Assembly (NCBI GenBank): GCA_030613055.1
Contig: JAUWMR010000016.1
Coordinates: 1 to 64,000 of the forward strand
Length of the DNA stretch: 64,000 bases
DNA from: Desulfobacteraceae bacterium
GTDB taxonomy: Bacteria; Desulfobacterota; DSM-4660; Desulfatiglandales; Desulfatiglandaceae
Reading direction: 5' to 3'
A program made the position numbers and the translations under genes. Numbering within the stretch: position 1 is the stretch's first letter; every line of letters starts with the position of its first letter. The notes below the pieces were generated by a model, which searched no databases, was not told the DNA's origin, and saw only the letters and a list, made by a program, of their open reading frames with translations. Shown in pieces: positions 51,206-60,192 of this stretch.

Positions 51206-51791
51206 TTTCCTTTCCGGATGTCTCTATTTTTTGCCTTTCGTCCCGGGCTTGTGCGAGCTGCTCCTGCTCGACACCAAGTTCCCTGATCTCTCTTAGTTTT
51301 GGAAGTGAATCAAGGTCCTTCAGATCAAATACCTCAAGGAACTTTCTGGTTGTTCCATAGATGAGCGGCCTTCCGGGAAGGCTCTTGCGGCCCATTATCC
51401 TGATCAAATCCTTTTCCAGAAGTGTTTTGAGTATCCCCCCGATATCTACTCCTCTCAGTCTTTCAATCTCGTGACGGAGTGCAGGCTGTCTGTAGGCGAT
51501 GATGGCTAATGTTTCAAGAGCGGCACGGGATAAGCGCGTAGGTGATGTTTTCAGCATACGAAGAATATAAGGTGCATATACGGATTGTGTCCTGAGCTGG
51601 TAACCCCCTGCCACCTCTTTCAGCACAAAGCTCCTTTGTAAAGAATCATATTCGGCCTGGAGTTCTTTCAGGGCCAGTGCAATACTGGAAGGGGTTTCAC
51701 CAAGCAGCCAGGACTGAATTTCGCGCAAGGTGATTGGCCTGTCAGAGGCAAAAAGGAATGCTTCAATAATCAGTTTTAACGGTTTATCCAT
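51159..51791 (-). CDS. scpB: Segregation and condensation protein B
   Basis: ScpB is a kleisin-binding subunit of the SMC-ScpAB condensin that organises and separates chromosomes. The tandem winged-helix domains show LIIEAFLFASDRPITLREI, LETLAIIAYRQPALRHEIERLRG and RPLIYGTTRKFLEVFDL. A charged tail rich in Glu, Ser and Ala follows (about 185-210). The ATG at 51791 is chosen because the protein then begins MDKPLKLIIEA, as in other ScpB; it overlaps the scpA stop by eight bases. The length is 210 residues. Confidence 0.94.
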   Translation of the reverse strand: MDKPLKLIIEAFLFASDRPITLREIQSWLLGETPSSIALALKELQAEYDSLQRSFVLKEVAGGYQLRTQSVYAPYILRMLKTSPTRLSRAALETLAIIAYRQPALRHEIERLRGVDIGGILKTLLEKDLIRIMGRKSLPGRPLIYGTTRKFLEVFDLKDLDSLPKLREIRELGVEQEQLAQARDERQKIETSGKENAASDENEASGETST

Positions 51792-52515
51792 TATTATTTT
51801 CCCCGTTTTCGTCAAAAGAAGGTGCCAACCGGATTTCACTTTCGGCCGTTCGCTGTAACGCCTTTACCAGGCCAACATGAATAAGCTCCAGAAGGGCTAA
51901 GAAGGTGACAATGAATTCCGAAACGGTTTGGTCTTCGCTAAAGAGCTCATGAAAGAAGATGGATCCTTTTTGTTTCAGATGTGCTATGATGAATTCTGTT
52001 TTTTCCTTTACAGACCATTTCTGAAGCTGGAGTTTCAGTTGTACGCCGGGTAACTTCTGATCCACGATTCGTCTAAACGCGTCCATTAATTGGAAGAGGT
52101 TGACGTCTAACTGTGACCCTTCATCTGCTAATTGTTCCCGTAAATAAGGTTGTATCTGTCTGACAAATACATCCCTGTTTAATAGTTCCCTTTCAGAAAA
52201 GTCACCTGCAATTTCTTTGAATTTCATATATTCCATTAGTGGCCGGGTAATTTCAAAACGAGGATCCTCCTCCTCTTCATCCTTTAGATCGGGGAGTAAC
52301 ATTTTTGATTTTATATAAATCATCGTAGCGGCCATTACCAGGAAATCACCTGCCACATTTATATTGAGGGCCTGCATAACGTCTAAATACTCTAAATATT
52401 GATCTGTAATAGTCGCTATGGGAATATCAAAGATATCTACCTCATTCTTTTGAATCAGGTGAAGCAGAAGGTCTAAAGGGCCTTCGAATATTTCCAGTTT
52501 TACTTCGTAATCCAT
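51784..52515 (-). CDS. scpA: Segregation and condensation protein A
   Basis: ScpA is the kleisin that bridges the SMC heads. It starts EVKLEIFEGPLDLLLHLIQKNEVDIFDIPIATIT, the universal ScpA N-terminus, followed by FLVMAATMIYIKSKMLLP and a C-terminal winged helix (VSEFIVTFLALLELIHVGLVKALQ). The length of 243 residues is normal. The order trpS, scpA, scpB, rluB is a common bacterial arrangement, with 55 bases from trpS and an eight-base overlap with scpB. Confidence 0.95.
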   Translation of the reverse strand: MDYEVKLEIFEGPLDLLLHLIQKNEVDIFDIPIATITDQYLEYLDVMQALNINVAGDFLVMAATMIYIKSKMLLPDLKDEEEEDPRFEITRPLMEYMKFKEIAGDFSERELLNRDVFVRQIQPYLREQLADEGSQLDVNLFQLMDAFRRIVDQKLPGVQLKLQLQKWSVKEKTEFIIAHLKQKGSIFFHELFSEDQTVSEFIVTFLALLELIHVGLVKALQRTAESEIRLAPSFDENGENNNG

Positions 52516-52570
52516 AAATCAATCTCAAATCAGAAACAGGGATTTCATTCCAACGAAAATAGTGAAGAAA

Positions 52571-53554
52571 TCATATTTTCACTGCCTCCCTTACCTCTAA
52601 CATTGTCTCCCGGGCAACCATTCTTGCCTTTCTGTTTCCTTGTTCAACTATTTCCTTTACCTTTTTTGGGTCGGCCTCCAGCTTTTTTCTTTTGGCTCTT
52701 ATTGGTTTAAGGCCCTTTTTCAGATTTGCTGCCATCAATTTTTTACAATCAACGCAGCCGATATCGGCGGATCGGCATTCCCTGTTGATGCTTTCGATAA
52801 TTTCAGAGCCCGTATATATTTCATGAAAGGAAAAGACATTGCATATGTCAGGGTTGCCAGGGTCGTTTCTTCTCGCCCGTTGCGGATCAGTGATCATCTG
52901 GCCTACCTTATTGTCAATCTCCTCATCAGTGTCTGTAAGGAATATGGCGTTTCCGTAGCTTTTGCTCATTTTACGTCTGTCCGTGCCAAGCATCTTTGAC
53001 GTGGGAGTAAGAAGGACGTCAGGAACCGGAAAAACCTCGCCGTACAGATGGTTGAACCGTCGGGCGATTTCCCTGGTCAGCTCCACGTGGGGGGCCTGAT
53101 CCTTGCCCACAGGTACACCTCTGGCCTTGTACATGAGTATATCGGCTGCCTGGAGCACCGGGTAGCCTAAGAAACCGTAAGTATAAACATCCTTCTGTGT
53201 GAGTTCATTGAGCTGCTCTTTGTAAGTTGGATTTCTTTCCAGCCAGGGCAGGGGGGTAATCATGGAAAATATCAGATGGAGTTCAGCGTGCTCTTTAAGC
53301 TGGGATTGGATAAAAAAGGTGGAAACTTCCGGATCAAGTCCTATGGAAATCCAGTCCATGATAATTTCATAAGTGCTTTCCCTGATAATATCCGGGCAAG
53401 TGTATTCGCTTGACAGGGCATGCCAGTCAGCAATAAAATAAAAACACTCATATTCTTCCTGAAGTTTTTTCCAGTTTAGAAGGGCCCCGTGCAAGTGGCC
53501 AAGGTGAAGTTTTCCAGTGGGCCTCATTCCACTAAGTATCCTCTTTTTTTTCAT
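52571..53554 (-). CDS. trpS: Tryptophanyl-tRNA synthetase
   Basis: TrpS is a class I synthetase charging tRNA-Trp. The HIGH motif appears as PTGKLHLGHLHGALLNW and the KMSKS motif as DRRKMSKSYGNAIFLTD. VPVGKDQAPHVELTREIARRFN lines the active site. At 327 residues it has the usual length. A Cys pair near the end (IGCVDCKKLMAANL) is seen in many relatives. It heads the scpA-scpB-rluB group. Confidence 0.96.
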   Translation of the reverse strand: MKKKRILSGMRPTGKLHLGHLHGALLNWKKLQEEYECFYFIADWHALSSEYTCPDIIRESTYEIIMDWISIGLDPEVSTFFIQSQLKEHAELHLIFSMITPLPWLERNPTYKEQLNELTQKDVYTYGFLGYPVLQAADILMYKARGVPVGKDQAPHVELTREIARRFNHLYGEVFPVPDVLLTPTSKMLGTDRRKMSKSYGNAIFLTDTDEEIDNKVGQMITDPQRARRNDPGNPDICNVFSFHEIYTGSEIIESINRECRSADIGCVDCKKLMAANLKKGLKPIRAKRKKLEADPKKVKEIVEQGNRKARMVARETMLEVREAVKI

Positions 53555-53703
53555 AGGTTGTAAGTCCTCTCTTCTGGATTGAAGATTGTCAGTTGTCGTA
53601 GCATTTTAGCTCGTAGAAAAAATCGATCACGAATTGTGGGAGTATGGGGATCTCTTTTTTAAAAGCCGCATAAAACGATCTTATTTGAGTGTAACCTTTT
53701 TTT

Positions 53704-53758
53704 GTAGCGCAGAGCTTTAGCGGGACCATTTTGATGCAGGGCTAAAGCCCTGCGCTAC
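53704..53758. repeat. REP-like inverted repeat upstream of trpS
   Basis: GTAGCGCAGAGCTTTAGC at 53704-53721 pairs with GCTAAAGCCCTGCGCTAC at 53741-53758 with one mismatch around a 19-base loop. It lies between trpS and the DHH-CBS gene. Confidence 0.75.
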
Positions 53759-53789
53759 GCTATGAGAGAGAATGCACGCAAATTCGTTT

Positions 53790-56477
53790 TCAGTCGCCGG
53801 CACTAAAGGTTTTTTTTACAAACTGGATTTCATCCTCTTTTGTCTTTATCAAATTATTTACCCTGGCCTTTAGAAGGTGATCAAAGATCTCTTTGAAGAT
53901 TGGACCGGGTTTATATCCCATACTTACCAGATCCTTTCCCTTAAGTTGAATTTTTATCCCATTCAACTTAGTGAAATAGTTGGAGATATGCTGCTTAATG
54001 CTTCTGTTGTTAGCCTTTGCCATAACATAAAGCAATGTCTCTGTATCATAAGGAACCAGCATTGTATAGAGTTGATAACTGTCTCCACTAAAATTGTAAA
54101 GTGAACCAAGAAGCTGTTCTGCCTTTTCCCTCTGGGAAAGCATCTTGCGCCCGTCCAGATCAACAACGCCCATTTTTCCGGAAAGTGCCTTCAATGACTT
54201 GGTCTCAAGGGGGCTGGTAAGACCGTGCCAGTATACTTTCCAGGGCTGAAATGGGCCCTCCAGATACAGAAGATTGTACCAGGTAATAACCCTTTTTGTT
54301 TCTTCCAACAGGGCCTGAAGGGATTTTGTTAGTTTGATTTTCGGAGAAATAAGATGAAGAAGATTATATTCATTCATCCTGTAAATGGCCCCTACCGGAT
54401 CGTCCTCTTTAAGAACAAGCTTCAGTTCAAGAAAAAGACGACGTCCTGAAATATCTTTAAAATAATCGGACTTTACGGCATTTTTAATCAGCGCATGTGT
54501 GAGCTTGCCGATCTTAAAGCCGAATCTTTGTTCAAATCTGATTGCCCTGAGCACCCGGGTTGGATCTTCTACAAAGCTCAAGTTATGCAGGACCCTGAGC
54601 ACCTTTTCCCTGATGTCCTTTTGTCCACCGAAATAATCAATAAGTGTGCCATAGTGTCTCTTGTTCAGCCTGATTGCAAGTGTGTTAATTGTAAAATCGC
54701 GCCGGTAGAGATCACGTTTCAGGGAACTCGTTTCAACAACAGGGGGAGCTCCCGGGGATTCGTAGTACTCCATCCGGGCCGTAGCAACATCTACCTTAAA
54801 CCCGTCAGGCAAGATTAGCACGGCAGTGCCGAATTTCCTGTGACTCCTCACCCTTGCATCATAGTGTTCAGCAAATTCATGGGCAAACTCGATGCCGTCA
54901 CCTTCAATGACGATATCAACATCAAAGTTTTCTTGTTTTAGCAATATATCCCTTACAAGCCCACCCACAAGGTAGGCGTTATACCCAAGAATATCAGCTA
55001 TATGCCCAATATTTTTAAGGATCTGGGTAATCTTTCGCGGGATCCTTTCTTTCAGCATGGCCGCCATATTCTTCTTTCTCATGAAATGAGAGGCGTTTGT
55101 CGCGTCATAGAGGAATTCAGGGACCAGCGGGTCACCGATCAGAATGTTGAGAAGGTCAGTCCTGGTAATTACCCCCACCACCTTACCACTTTTTTCCACC
55201 GGAAGTATTCTCAGCCTGTTTCTGATGATCAACCCCTGCACTTTTTTAAGTGATGTGTCAGGGTTGACGGTGGAAAACTCTATGTTCATGTATTCATTCA
55301 CCTTTTTATGTTCAAGGCCCAAAAACACCGCTTTTTCAACAATCTGCCTTGTAATATATCCTTTTAAAGCATCTTTTTTGTCGGTAACCAAAAGGACATT
55401 TATGTTGTATCTCGTCATTAAATCCGCGGCCTCTTTAACGGCCTCTTCAGGAGGGATGTGAATTACGGGCGAAGACATCAGATCCCCTGCTTTTTTCGTA
55501 GGGTTGATCCTTTTTCTCAGCAGGGTCTGGAGGGATCTTTCTACCTGGGTCAGGGTCTTGTTCTTTATGGTAGCTGAAGCGGCCTGTGGGTGCCCACCGC
55601 CCCCTAAGGCGATGGCTATCTCCGCCACGTTCACCTCATCCACCCGGCTTCGCGCCACAAGGTAGATTCTATCTTCCATTTGTGCCAGGGCGAAAACAAT
55701 GCTTAAGTTCTCCATTTCCATGAACTTATGGACAAGTACTGCAAAATCACCGATATACTCATCCCTTATAACCTTTGTAATGACTATATCAACACCATTT
55801 ATTATACGCGTTGTGGCTGATCGCATGAGATCGTTAAGCAACCAGACCTGCTCCGCGGTTAATTCCCTTGTAAGCATATCGGCGATGACATTATGGTCTG
55901 CGCCCAGCGATGTAAGCCACGCGGCTGCCTCGTAGTCTTCAGGGGTTGTGGAAGAGAAGGTGAATGATCCGGTATCCTCATGGATTCCCAGGCACATGAC
56001 GGTTGCTTCATCAGGGGAAAGAGAGATCTTTTTTTCTCTGATCAGACTCGTGAGAATTGCTGTAGCTGAGCCAACCTTGCGAATGACCTCCACCTGCCCA
56101 TGGATATCGTCCGGAGAATCAGGATGATGATCATAGATGTGTATCTCGACGCTGTTTCTGCCGGCTAACTTTGCAAATTTACCTATACGGCTTTTCTGCC
56201 GGGTATCTACGAGAATCAGTCTCTTGACATGATCAAGATCAATTTGCTTTATTTTAATGAAGTTAAATAGATATGATGTTGAATGAAGGAAAAAATTTCT
56301 GAGGTTTTTTTCCTGAGATCCGGGGAATACGAGAACTGCACGTGGATAGAGCTTGCCCGCAGCAATCATGGATGCTAAGGCATCAAAATCAGCGTTGATA
56401 TGGGTAGTTATTACCTCTTCGTGGATATTTTGTTCCTGTTTACGCTTTTTAGATGTTTTTATGTTTTTTGTTGCCAT
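53790..56477 (-). CDS. DHH-CBS-CBS-tRNA nucleotidyltransferase multidomain protein
   Basis: This 895-residue protein joins three parts. Residues about 20-310 are a DHH phosphoesterase (THINADFDALASMIAAG, LVDTRQKSR, IYDHHPDSPDD, and the DHHA1 end ALGGGGHPQAASATI). About 325-450 are two CBS domains (SPVIHIPPEEAVKEAADLM and NPDTSLKKVQGLIIRNRL), which usually bind adenine nucleotides. About 480-890 are a class II tRNA nucleotidyltransferase (YLVGGLVRDILL, DVDIVIEGDG, RRDFTINTLAIRLN). Related fused proteins include the A-adding enzymes known from organisms that split CC- and A-addition between two proteins. It probably matures or repairs tRNA 3' ends; whether it adds CCA, CC or A is not visible. 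Confidence 0.9.
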   Translation of the reverse strand: MATKNIKTSKKRKQEQNIHEEVITTHINADFDALASMIAAGKLYPRAVLVFPGSQEKNLRNFFLHSTSYLFNFIKIKQIDLDHVKRLILVDTRQKSRIGKFAKLAGRNSVEIHIYDHHPDSPDDIHGQVEVIRKVGSATAILTSLIREKKISLSPDEATVMCLGIHEDTGSFTFSSTTPEDYEAAAWLTSLGADHNVIADMLTRELTAEQVWLLNDLMRSATTRIINGVDIVITKVIRDEYIGDFAVLVHKFMEMENLSIVFALAQMEDRIYLVARSRVDEVNVAEIAIALGGGGHPQAASATIKNKTLTQVERSLQTLLRKRINPTKKAGDLMSSPVIHIPPEEAVKEAADLMTRYNINVLLVTDKKDALKGYITRQIVEKAVFLGLEHKKVNEYMNIEFSTVNPDTSLKKVQGLIIRNRLRILPVEKSGKVVGVITRTDLLNILIGDPLVPEFLYDATNASHFMRKKNMAAMLKERIPRKITQILKNIGHIADILGYNAYLVGGLVRDILLKQENFDVDIVIEGDGIEFAHEFAEHYDARVRSHRKFGTAVLILPDGFKVDVATARMEYYESPGAPPVVETSSLKRDLYRRDFTINTLAIRLNKRHYGTLIDYFGGQKDIREKVLRVLHNLSFVEDPTRVLRAIRFEQRFGFKIGKLTHALIKNAVKSDYFKDISGRRLFLELKLVLKEDDPVGAIYRMNEYNLLHLISPKIKLTKSLQALLEETKRVITWYNLLYLEGPFQPWKVYWHGLTSPLETKSLKALSGKMGVVDLDGRKMLSQREKAEQLLGSLYNFSGDSYQLYTMLVPYDTETLLYVMAKANNRSIKQHISNYFTKLNGIKIQLKGKDLVSMGYKPGPIFKEIFDHLLKARVNNLIKTKEDEIQFVKKTFSAGD

Positions 56478-56611
56478 TTATGTAACTATACCATTTTCGA
56501 AAACGGGTGTAAAAAAAAGCCGGGCATTGAGTCTGCACCGGCCAGGTCATTCGAATTCGGGATTAATGCATTTTTTTGTTCTGTTTCGCCCTCCGATTTT
56601 CGACTTAATAC

Positions 56612-56977
56612 TTATTCTCCCCTGAGTTTTTCGTAATTTTCCTGCATTTTTTTACAATTAATGCACAGGGTAGTGACTGGACGGGCCTTTAGTCTTTCAT
56701 TCGATATCTCCTCGCCGCATTCTTCACATATGCCGAATGTACCCTCATCAAGCCTTTCTAAGGCTTCTCTGATTTTTCCAATCAGTTTTCTTTCCCTATC
56801 CCGGATCCGAAGTGTAAAATTTCTATCGGATTCCATTGTGGCCCTGTCCGTTGGGTCAGGATAGGTTTCTCTCAGGTCAGTCATCCCACTGACCGTTTTA
56901 TTGGCTTCATTTAAAAGTTTATCTAACCTCTTGGATAGCAACTTATTGAAATATTGTTTCTTTTTACTGGTCAACAT
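56612..56977 (-). CDS. dksA: DksA/TraR-family zinc-finger protein
   Basis: The 121-residue protein has the DksA coiled coil (about 1-85) and a C4 zinc finger, GICEECGEEISNERLKARP...LCINC. DksA-like proteins enter the RNA polymerase secondary channel and, with ppGpp, adjust transcription. The coiled-coil tip DLRETYPDPTDRATMESDR holds acidic residues as in DksA, but whether it is the main DksA is not certain. The start at 56977 lies alone between the DHH-CBS gene and dnaJ, all on the minus strand. Confidence 0.88.
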   Translation of the reverse strand: MLTSKKKQYFNKLLSKRLDKLLNEANKTVSGMTDLRETYPDPTDRATMESDRNFTLRIRDRERKLIGKIREALERLDEGTFGICEECGEEISNERLKARPVTTLCINCKKMQENYEKLRGE

Positions 56978-57070
56978 GGCTTATAAGTTGTGCTCCTTAG
57001 AATAACAAAATAATTTAAATTGTATATCCCTATTTTAGAACAATGTAAAGAAGTTTAATTGCTATTTTTT

Positions 57071-58180
57071 TTACTTTTTCCAAAAAATCTTGCCCTGTTT
57101 CTTTCTCCCTGGTAAAGACGTACCTTCTGTTTCGGCGAATGCTTTCAGCAGTTCTTTTTGGCGTGAGTTCAATTTTTCCGGAACTTTAACAATGATCTTG
57201 ACATAAAGACTTCCTCTCGTCCTGTGGTTTGTTAAACTTGGCATGCCGTGTCCGGGCATTCTTATGACATCACCCGGCTGAGTCCCTGCGGAAATTACGA
57301 GTTTAGGGCTATCTTCATTTCCCAATACCGGTATTGTGATTGAATCGCCCAGCGCGGCCTGCACGAAAGATATGGGGATTTGACAGAAAAGATCATCCTC
57401 CTCCCTTGTAAAAAAATCGTGTTCCTTTATATGGATGACCACGAAAAGGTCGCCCGGTGGCCCGCCATGTTCGCCGGGCTCGCCTTCTCCCCTCAGCCTT
57501 AATTGGGATCCGGTGTCAACCCCGGGTGGGATTTTGACACTGATCTTCCTTTTGATTCTGACCTTTCCTTCACCCTTGCACGCATGGCAGGGATCAGTAA
57601 TGATTTGCCCCAGGCCATGACACGAAGGGCAGGTTGTGCTTATTTGAAAAAAACCCTGGGAATGTATAACCTGGCCCCTGCCCTGACAGGTATTGCAAAT
57701 CTGGGGCGCACTTCCCGGGCTTACACCTGACCCATTGCAAGTCTGGCAGTTTTCCAGTTTGTGGAATACAACATCGTCTTCTTTGCCAAAAAAGGCATCC
57801 TCCAAGTCAAGTTCCAGGTCATATCTCAGGCTTCTCCCCTGTGCGGCACGGGACCTCCTTCCCCTTCTATTGCCAAAGCCGAAAAAACCTTCAAAAATAT
57901 CCCCGAAGCTGGAAAAGATATCTTCAAAACCGCTAAAGCCGGTAAAACCTCTTCCCTCAAGGCCTTCATGTCCGAACCTATTATATATATCTCTTTTTTC
58001 AGGATCTCTCAGGACTTCATATGCCTCAGCGGCCTCCTTGAATCGTTCTTCTGCCTCCTTATCTCCTTGATTTCTATCAGGATGGTGTTTGAGTGCAAGT
58101 TTTCGATAGGCTTTTTTTATCTCTTCATCTCCTGCATTGTTGGAGACGCCCAAGACCTCATAGTAATCTCTTTTATTCAT
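57071..58180 (-). CDS. dnaJ: Chaperone protein DnaJ
   Basis: DnaJ delivers unfolded proteins to DnaK and stimulates its ATPase. The J domain (1-70) has the HPD motif in [13 protein letters not shown] Gly/Phe-rich segment follows ([19 protein letters not shown]), then four zinc-finger repeats ([32 protein letters not shown]) and the two C-terminal substrate domains. The length of 369 residues is typical. It starts two bases after rpoZ stops, so the pair is co-transcribed. No dnaK is nearby. Confidence 0.96.
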   Translation of the reverse strand: MNKRDYYEVLGVSNNAGDEEIKKAYRKLALKHHPDRNQGDKEAEERFKEAAEAYEVLRDPEKRDIYNRFGHEGLEGRGFTGFSGFEDIFSSFGDIFEGFFGFGNRRGRRSRAAQGRSLRYDLELDLEDAFFGKEDDVVFHKLENCQTCNGSGVSPGSAPQICNTCQGRGQVIHSQGFFQISTTCPSCHGLGQIITDPCHACKGEGKVRIKRKISVKIPPGVDTGSQLRLRGEGEPGEHGGPPGDLFVVIHIKEHDFFTREEDDLFCQIPISFVQAALGDSITIPVLGNEDSPKLVISAGTQPGDVIRMPGHGMPSLTNHRTRGSLYVKIIVKVPEKLNSRQKELLKAFAETEGTSLPGRKKQGKIFWKK

Positions 58181-58182
58181 CG

Positions 58183-58494
58183 TTACTTACCTTCAGGCAC
58201 TGCATCCTGATCCACTTGTCCTTCATCCGGAGTCACTTCTTCGGTTGTCTCGGGTGGTTTTTCAAGGTCTGAATCAGCATTGTTTTCAATGACAAAACCA
58301 TTTTCTATTTTCTCTGTCTGAAAGACTTCCCCTGCAGCAATCTCCCTTAATGCCACTACAATATCTGTATTCTTGCATGTTATTAGGGGTTCTGCTCCTT
58401 TTCTCAAGTGACGAACACGCCTGGCTGCTAAGTGAATCAACCCAAATCGATTGTCCACTTTCTCCAGGCAGTCTTCTACTGTGACTCGGGCCAT
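58183..58494 (-). CDS. rpoZ: RNA polymerase omega subunit
   Basis: Omega helps assemble RNA polymerase and is part of a ppGpp site. [29 protein letters not shown] and the [11 protein letters not shown] segment are diagnostic. At 103 residues it has a longer acidic tail (about 70-103) than E. coli (91). It lies two bases ahead of dnaJ and is divergent from comM. Confidence 0.94.
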   Translation of the reverse strand: MARVTVEDCLEKVDNRFGLIHLAARRVRHLRKGAEPLITCKNTDIVVALREIAAGEVFQTEKIENGFVIENNADSDLEKPPETTEEVTPDEGQVDQDAVPEGK

Positions 58495-58662
58495 AAAGCT
58501 CTCCTATTTATGTTTGATGTAGCGGGTTTGCACCGGCCTTGGGATCACCGAGGACAGTGGATATGTACCAGAAATAAACTTTACTTTATACAGCATTGCA
58601 TGATAACTGTAAAGGACAAAAACGGTAATGTTTATGATAAATATCTAAATGGTTTATTGTAT

Positions 58663-60192
58663 ATGCTGGCCAGGATCCTCAGTAGTGCTGTAATTGGCAT
58701 TGACGCGTACATTGTTGAAGTAGAAGTGGACATCTCTCGGGGTCTGCCTTCGTTTGCAACGGTAGGTTTACCAGAGGGGGCTGTTCGGGAAAGCAAAGAG
58801 AGAGTTAAAGCAGCTATCAAGAACTCCGGGTATCATTTTCCCTCTGACCGGATTACGGTGAATCTTGCCCCTGCGGATATTAAGAAGGAAGGGTCTGCTT
58901 TTGATCTTCCCATGGCGCTTGGGATTTTAGCCGCGACGGGATTGGTGGAAAAAACCGGTTTTTCTGACTATTTGTTCTTAGGCGAATTGTCTCTTGACGG
59001 ACGGGTAAGACCTGTCAAGGGTGTTTTGCCCATAGCCATCGCTGCAAAAAACGAGGGGCTTTCAGGTATTTTCCTACCCCTGGAGAATGCTCCGGAGGCT
59101 GGTGTTGTGAAAGGAATTAATATCTATCCTGTTGACACACTGTCGCAAGTAGTTGAGGCGGTGATAGGTATTTCCGGTATCCGCCCTTTCAATGTTGACA
59201 TCAACATGCTCTTTACGAGACCGGAACTCGAGGCCGACTTCACTGATGTACGCGGACAGGAGAACGCAAAAAGGGCTATGGAAATCTCGGCGGCCGGTGG
59301 GCACAACCTGATAATGATCGGGCCTCCGGGTTCGGGAAAGACAATGCTGGCAAGGCGTCTGGCTACTATTCTTCCAAACCTCACTTTTGATGAGTCTCTT
59401 GAGACATCGAAAATATACAGCATCATGGGGCTCATGCCCCAGGGCTGTGGATTGATCACAACCCGTCCTTTTCGGGCACCTCATCACACGGTTTCCGATG
59501 CGGGTTTAATAGGCGGTGGCCAAAATCCCAGGCCCGGTGAAGTGAGCATTGCCCACAACGGCGTCCTCTTTTTGGATGAACTACCCGAGTTCAGGAAAAA
59601 TGTTCTCGAGGTATTAAGACAGCCTATGGAAGACAGGTATGTAACCATTTCGCGTGCCAATTCAACGGTTACATATCCTGCCAATTTTATGTTAGTGGCA
59701 GCAATGAATCCATGCCCGTGCGGTTATTTAGGTGATCCGAAGCGAGAGTGTACGTGTTCCCTGGTCCAGATCCAACGATATAGATCGAAGATATCGGGCC
59801 CCCTTATGGACAGGATAGATATTCATTTGGAGGTGCCTTCAGTCCCTTATAAAGACCTTTCCGCCATTCATGATGGCGCCTCATCCGAGGAAATTTTAGA
59901 ACGGGTGATGAAGGCAAGAGCGATCCAGAACAGGAGACTTCACAGGACCAAAATCCACACCAATGCTGACATGAACGGCCGTCATATAAAACAATTTTGC
60001 AAAATAGATGAAGAGTCCGGGTTCCTACTGGAAAAGGCCATGGAAAAATTCGGTCTCAGCGCAAGGGCGCATGCCCGCATATTAAAGATCGCCCGGACTA
60101 TTGCCGATTTAGAAGAGGATTCTGAAGTAACTGCGCATCATGTGGCCGAGGCCATTCAATACAGAACGCTTGATCGAAGGGTACTGAGGTGA
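58663..60192 (+). CDS. comM: ComM/YifB-family Mg-chelatase-like AAA+ ATPase
   Basis: The protein has 509 residues. The N-terminal Lon-like domain begins MLARILSSAVIGIDAYIVEVE and continues GLPSFATVGLPEGAVRESKERVKAAI. The AAA+ core has Walker A in MIGPPGSGKTMLARRLATILP, FRAPHHTVSDAGLIGGG, Walker B in GVLFLDELPEF, and the zinc-like CPCGYLGDPKRECTC. In naturally competent species ComM is a hexameric helicase that aids integration of incoming DNA. The canonical start is 58663, although no clear ribosome site precedes it and the frame is open to 58432. The next gene overlaps by four bases. Confidence 0.92.
   Translation: MLARILSSAVIGIDAYIVEVEVDISRGLPSFATVGLPEGAVRESKERVKAAIKNSGYHFPSDRITVNLAPADIKKEGSAFDLPMALGILAATGLVEKTGFSDYLFLGELSLDGRVRPVKGVLPIAIAAKNEGLSGIFLPLENAPEAGVVKGINIYPVDTLSQVVEAVIGISGIRPFNVDINMLFTRPELEADFTDVRGQENAKRAMEISAAGGHNLIMIGPPGSGKTMLARRLATILPNLTFDESLETSKIYSIMGLMPQGCGLITTRPFRAPHHTVSDAGLIGGGQNPRPGEVSIAHNGVLFLDELPEFRKNVLEVLRQPMEDRYVTISRANSTVTYPANFMLVAAMNPCPCGYLGDPKRECTCSLVQIQRYRSKISGPLMDRIDIHLEVPSVPYKDLSAIHDGASSEEILERVMKARAIQNRRLHRTKIHTNADMNGRHIKQFCKIDEESGFLLEKAMEKFGLSARAHARILKIARTIADLEEDSEVTAHHVAEAIQYRTLDRRVLR

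Noticed and set aside
58432-58662. Longer N-terminus for ComM
   Set aside because: The frame is open but overlaps the start of rpoZ on the other strand, and the canonical ComM N-terminus begins at 58663.
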